From positions 1-9,313 of the forward strand of contig JAEZYR010000129.1 of the NCBI GenBank assembly GCA_023442635.1: 9,313 bases of DNA, given 5' to 3'. Origin of the DNA: Bacillota bacterium. GTDB lineage: Bacteria; Bacillota; Clostridia; Saccharofermentanales; Fastidiosipilaceae. Below, one piece after another: positions 6,417 to 9,313 of the stretch; the first letter of the stretch is position 1; each line of letters opens with the position of its first letter. The translations under genes were made by a program, and so were the position numbers. A model generated the notes under the pieces. It was not told the DNA's origin, did no database searches, and was given only the letters and a program-made list of their open reading frames with translations.

Positions 6417-6956
6417 ATGGGACGGATGGAAATTGAGCGAACACTGATTAAACGTGAAGAAATTGACGCCATGTGCCGGCGCGTAGCTGCTGAAATATCG
6501 CGTGACTACGAAGGCCAAGAGGTCTTACTGGTTGGTGTTCTCAAAGGCGCTTTTGTTTTTCTAGGTGACATGGTTCGCTACTTAACGATACCTTGCCAAA
6601 TTGACTTTATGTCTGTTTCGAGCTATGGGCGCGACACGAAGAGTAGCGGCGTGGTTCGCATCATTAAGGATTTGGACGAGGATATTAGTGGCCGCCATGT
6701 TATTTTGGTCGAGGACATTATCGATAGTGGCTTGACGCTCATGAAGCTCAAGGAATTACTGAGCACCCGGAATCCTGCTAGCTTGAAACTTTGCTCCGCC
6801 TTTGACAAGCCGAGCCGTCGAAGAGTTGAGATGGAGGCCGACTATCAGGGCATTACCATCCCGGATGCTTTTATTGTTGGTTATGGCCTGGATTATCGCG
6901 GCCGCTATCGCAATTTACCAGATGTTTGTGTTTTGGCAGAAGTAGAAGAGGGTTAA
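6417..6956 (+). CDS. hpt: Hypoxanthine(-guanine) phosphoribosyltransferase
   Basis: Purine salvage: converts hypoxanthine or guanine plus PRPP to IMP or GMP in the cytoplasm. The product is 179 residues, the normal length. Seen are LLVGVLKGAFVFLGDMVR (37-54), IDFMSVSSYG (62-71), the PRPP-binding loop VILVEDIIDSGLT (95-107), KLCSAFDKPSRRRV and the base-binding FIVGYGLDYRGRYRNLP (152-168). GAGGG (6405-6409) lies 7 nt before ATG 6417; the ATG at 6426 is spaced less well. The frame is open upstream to 6222 but that stretch is only a shadow of tilS. It lies 10 nt after tilS and 7 nt before ftsH, the conserved tilS-hpt-ftsH order of Firmicutes, and is probably transcribed from the rplI promoter. 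Confidence 0.97.
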   Translation: MGRMEIERTLIKREEIDAMCRRVAAEISRDYEGQEVLLVGVLKGAFVFLGDMVRYLTIPCQIDFMSVSSYGRDTKSSGVVRIIKDLDEDISGRHVILVEDIIDSGLTLMKLKELLSTRNPASLKLCSAFDKPSRRRVEMEADYQGITIPDAFIVGYGLDYRGRYRNLPDVCVLAEVEEG

Positions 6957-6963
6957 GTTATTG

Positions 6964-8922
6964 ATGAAACCTAAGCGCCCGCTTTTCCGCGGTCTTTCGT
7001 TTTACATACTGGTTATCGGTCTAGTTGTATTGCTGGCAACATTTTTTGGGCCGCATCGACAACGGGCTTCGGTACCTTATTCCAAGCTCATCGAGTATGT
7101 GCAAGAGGGCAAAGTCGAAGAAGCTTTAGTGACGGGGACACAAGTTCGTCTCAAACTCAAAAAAGCTCTGCCTGATGGGACGGACGTCATTCAGCAGCCT
7201 ATTTCACCTTACTGGATGGAGACCCTTCAGAAAGAACTCGATGAGGCTAAGGTAACCTATTCTTATCGCGAGCCTGTCAATGTCACTTCGTGGCTTAATA
7301 TCATCGTTTCTGTGCTGATGTTTGGCACGATGATTTTCTTTGTCTGGTTGCTTTTCAGTAGGCAGGACAAGGATGGTCGGGGAGCTCTAAGCTTTGGGCG
7401 CAGTCGAGCTAAAGTTTATGATGCCAGTAAGAACAAAGTTACATTTCTGGATGTAGCGGGGGCAGACGAAGAAAAACATGAGCTCCAAGAAGTTGTCGAT
7501 TTCCTGAAAAAGCCTGAGAAGTATATACAGCTTGGGGCTAAGATACCTCGTGGAATTTTGTTGGTAGGCCCTCCAGGAACGGGTAAGACTCTCTTGGCCA
7601 AGGCTGTGGCCGGCGAGGCTGGCGTTCCTTTCTATAGTATTTCTGGATCAGATTTTGTAGAAATGTTTGTTGGTGTGGGTGCGAGCCGTGTGCGTGATCT
7701 TTTCGAGACGGCCAAGAAAAATGCGCCAGCCATCATTTTCATTGATGAAATTGACGCGGTTGGACGCCATCGTGGAGCAGGCATGGGCGGTGGTCACGAC
7801 GAACGCGAACAAACTTTGAACCAGTTGCTTGTTGAAATGGATGGCTTTGCACCCAACCAAGAAGTCATTATTATGGCAGCGAGCAACCGCCCCGATATTC
7901 TGGATCCAGCCTTACTGCGTCCTGGTCGTTTTGACCGTCGCATTACGGTGATGCCACCCGATATACAGGGGAGAGCTGAAATATTAGCTGTTCACGCCAA
8001 AAATAAACCGCTAGATCCCACCTTGAGCCTTGCAGAGGTAGCCAAAATGACACCAGGTTTCACGGGTGCAGATTTGGCTAATCTTCTCAATGAGGCGGCT
8101 TTACAGGCGGCTAGACGGGGGGCTAAACAGATTACCTATCCCGATATCAGTGAAGCCATTTTCAAAATCATGATTGGCCCCGAAAAGAAAAAGCGGCTCA
8201 TGAATAAAAAAGAACGCCTGATCACGGCCTATCATGAGGCTGGACATGCGATTGTTTTGCGTACTGTATCTGAAACAGACCGCGTGGAGAGAGTCTCTAT
8301 TATCCCCGCGGGAGGCGCAGGCGGTTATACCGCTCACAAGCCAGATGAAGATCGTTATTACGCAACCCAAAAGCAACTTGAGGCCGAAATTGCCATCGCG
8401 CTGGGTGGCAGAGGCGCTGAGGCCGTAGTCTTTAATGAAATTAGTACAGGAGCGTCTGGAGACCTGCAGCATTGCAACCGCATTGCCAGAGATATGGTGG
8501 TCAAATATGGCATGAGCCCTAAATTGGGCAACATGGTTTTTGGTGGTGAGAGCGAAGTTTTCTTGGGTCGAGATTTCGGCCATGTAAAGGACTACAGCGA
8601 TACTGTAGCCAGCGAAATTGATGCTGAAGTCAAAATCATTCTAGACAAGGCTTACCATCGCGTTAAAACGATTTTGACTGAGAAACGAGCCTGTCTAGAA
8701 GCTTTAACCCAGGTCTTGCTCGAACAGGAGAAGATTGAAGGAGAAGCGTTTGAAGCCATTTACCAGGCGCATACCACTGAGGAATCTAGAGCTCAGGATG
8801 CCAGACAAAATGTTTCCCAAAGTGATTTTATTGCGTCGGGAAATACCACATCCCTAGAGCGCGTACCACGCGTCCTTGCGCCTTCTCCCGAAGCTGAAGC
8901 AGAGCCAAACCCTGAAGACTAG
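6964..8922 (+). CDS. ftsH: ATP-dependent zinc metalloprotease FtsH
   Basis: Membrane-anchored AAA+ protease that degrades misfolded membrane proteins and regulators. The product is 652 residues. It has a first membrane helix at about 11-29, an external domain, a second helix at about 111-131, then the AAA module. That module shows Walker A GPPGTGKT (202-209), the pore motif FVEMFVGVGA (231-240), Walker B IIFIDE (257-262) and the second region of homology RPGRFDRR (319-326) with arginine fingers. The protease domain has the zinc site HEAGH (424-428) with third ligand Asp500 in TGASGDLQ. The tail after about residue 605 is a variable, acidic, Pro-containing stretch. An in-frame TTG at 6961 directly precedes ATG 6964; GAGGG (6948-6952) is 8 nt from the TTG and 11 from the ATG, so either could be used. 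All catalytic residues are present. It is the last gene of the operon. Confidence 0.98.
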   Translation: MKPKRPLFRGLSFYILVIGLVVLLATFFGPHRQRASVPYSKLIEYVQEGKVEEALVTGTQVRLKLKKALPDGTDVIQQPISPYWMETLQKELDEAKVTYSYREPVNVTSWLNIIVSVLMFGTMIFFVWLLFSRQDKDGRGALSFGRSRAKVYDASKNKVTFLDVAGADEEKHELQEVVDFLKKPEKYIQLGAKIPRGILLVGPPGTGKTLLAKAVAGEAGVPFYSISGSDFVEMFVGVGASRVRDLFETAKKNAPAIIFIDEIDAVGRHRGAGMGGGHDEREQTLNQLLVEMDGFAPNQEVIIMAASNRPDILDPALLRPGRFDRRITVMPPDIQGRAEILAVHAKNKPLDPTLSLAEVAKMTPGFTGADLANLLNEAALQAARRGAKQITYPDISEAIFKIMIGPEKKKRLMNKKERLITAYHEAGHAIVLRTVSETDRVERVSIIPAGGAGGYTAHKPDEDRYYATQKQLEAEIAIALGGRGAEAVVFNEISTGASGDLQHCNRIARDMVVKYGMSPKLGNMVFGGESEVFLGRDFGHVKDYSDTVASEIDAEVKIILDKAYHRVKTILTEKRACLEALTQVLLEQEKIEGEAFEAIYQAHTTEESRAQDARQNVSQSDFIASGNTTSLERVPRVLAPSPEAEAEPNPED

Positions 8923-8945
8923 TTCTAAAGACTGATGAGAGCATA

Positions 8946-8998
8946 AGCTGCCCCCTGAATTTGGATCCAGAAGCAAAATCCAAATGCAGGGGGCAGTT
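8946..8998. repeat. Long near-perfect hairpin between convergent ftsH and murC
   Basis: CTGCCCCCTG (8948-8957) pairs with CAGGGGGCAG (8987-8996). After one A-G mismatch, ATTTGGAT (8959-8966) pairs with ATCCAAAT (8978-8985), leaving an 11-nt loop; weak outer pairs extend it to 8946 and 8998. This is about 18 matched pairs in the main stem, by far the strongest dyad in the window. No T-run follows on either strand, so it is not a textbook intrinsic terminator. It begins 24 nt after the ftsH stop; a shared bidirectional transcription or mRNA 3'-end barrier is the likeliest role, and a dispersed palindromic repeat is the alternative. Confidence 0.75.
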
Positions 8999-9000
8999 CT

Positions 9001-9028
9001 AAGTCTATAGGGACTTCAGCTTTCTTTT
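9001..9028 (+). terminator. Possible weak terminator element after ftsH
   Basis: AAGTC (9001-9005) pairs with GACTT (9012-9016) around a 6-nt loop, followed at 4 nt by CTTTCTTTT. The stem is short and the T-rich run is interrupted, so termination may depend on the larger hairpin just upstream. Confidence 0.25.
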
Positions 9029-9107
9029 AATTCGGGCTTGGCCTCAAATGATGCTGTGAGGCTTTGAGTGTATTTCGAACAGACGCCAATTGGTGTGAGG
9101 TCATGAT

Positions 9108-9313
9108 TTACTTACAGGCTTGATCATTTGAAGCACAGCGAACGAGCTGATCCCCATAACGGCGAACGGCTTCAGGACCGAGGAAAAGGATGAGATCACC
9201 TTCGCCAGCATCTTTGAGGTGTTCTTTTACATCTTCAAAATCTTGGGCAAAAATCGCAGATGATCCTCGCTGACGGAGCGCTTCGACTAGACATTTAGAG
9301 CTCATGCCTAGGT
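9108..9313 (-). CDS. murC: UDP-N-acetylmuramate--L-alanine ligase MurC, C-terminal end (partial)
   Basis: MurC adds L-alanine to UDP-MurNAc with ATP in cytoplasmic peptidoglycan synthesis. Only the last 67 or so residues are in the window, read leftward from the right edge; the frame is open through base 9313, so the ATG at 9303-9305 is internal. The segment runs VEALRQRG, then FAQDFEDVKEHLKDAGEGDLILFLGPEAVRRYGDQLV. This matches the end of the Mur ligase C-terminal domain (GDLIxxxGAGDIxxxGxxLL), with GPEAV where GAGDI is usual. It stops with TAA. Other Mur ligases end differently, and the GDLI...G...GDQLV pattern favours MurC, but the identification rests on a short stretch. It converges on ftsH. 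Confidence 0.7.
   Translation of the reverse strand, partial: LGMSSKCLVEALRQRGSSAIFAQDFEDVKEHLKDAGEGDLILFLGPEAVRRYGDQLVRCASNDQACK

Noticed and set aside
8101..8583. 160-residue frame on the - strand inside ftsH
   Set aside because: It is fully antisense to the highly conserved FtsH protease domain, with no recognisable motif or ribosome site; a shadow.
9041..9062. GCCTCA/TGAGGC hairpin as a murC terminator
   Set aside because: The stem is only 6 bp with a 10-nt loop, and on the - strand no T-run follows; it also competes with a CTCAAA/TTTGAG pairing.
1..9313. Mobile element, phage, CRISPR or defence system
   Set aside because: Every substantial frame belongs to a known housekeeping family; no transposase, integrase, repeat-spacer pattern or toxin-antitoxin pair was seen.

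Overview
The window is a block of core housekeeping genes from a Gram-positive bacterium, most likely a member of the Firmicutes (Clostridia-like). This rests on gene order (rpsF-ssb-rpsR; rplI-dnaB; tilS-hpt-ftsH; sua5 next to a YwlE-type phosphatase), strong purine-rich Shine-Dalgarno sites, consensus SigA-type promoters and zinc-binding (C+) S18. I cannot name a genus from sequence alone. TGA is a normal stop here: rpsF, rplI, dnaB and tilS all end with it.

Layout. (1) 1-1577, + strand: the 3' part of sua5 (tRNA t6A synthesis), then a low-molecular-weight phosphatase gene of the YwlE arginine-phosphatase type. Its single reading frame is broken by an in-frame TGA, which separates the catalytic Cys/Arg loop from the catalytic DPWGG segment. 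(2) 1578-2873: a consensus promoter, a structured leader resembling the S6:S18 autoregulatory element, then rpsF-ssb-rpsR, closed by a UUCG-tetraloop terminator. (3) 2874-8922: an extended -10 promoter followed by rplI-dnaB-tilS-hpt-ftsH, tightly packed with overlaps or gaps of at most 10 nt, so probably one transcript. (4) 8923-9107: a convergent intergenic region with a very strong 19-bp imperfect hairpin. (5) 9108-9313, - strand: the 3' end of murC.

Functionally the block joins translation (S6, S18, L9, t6A and lysidine tRNA modification), replication (SSB, DnaB helicase), purine salvage (Hpt), membrane proteolysis (FtsH) and peptidoglycan synthesis (MurC). I see no phage, IS, CRISPR or defence genes. 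The points worth a second look are the interrupted phosphatase gene, the rpsF leader, the SSB tail that runs two residues past the usual terminal Phe, and the large hairpin after ftsH. I did not find convincing evidence of a new system.
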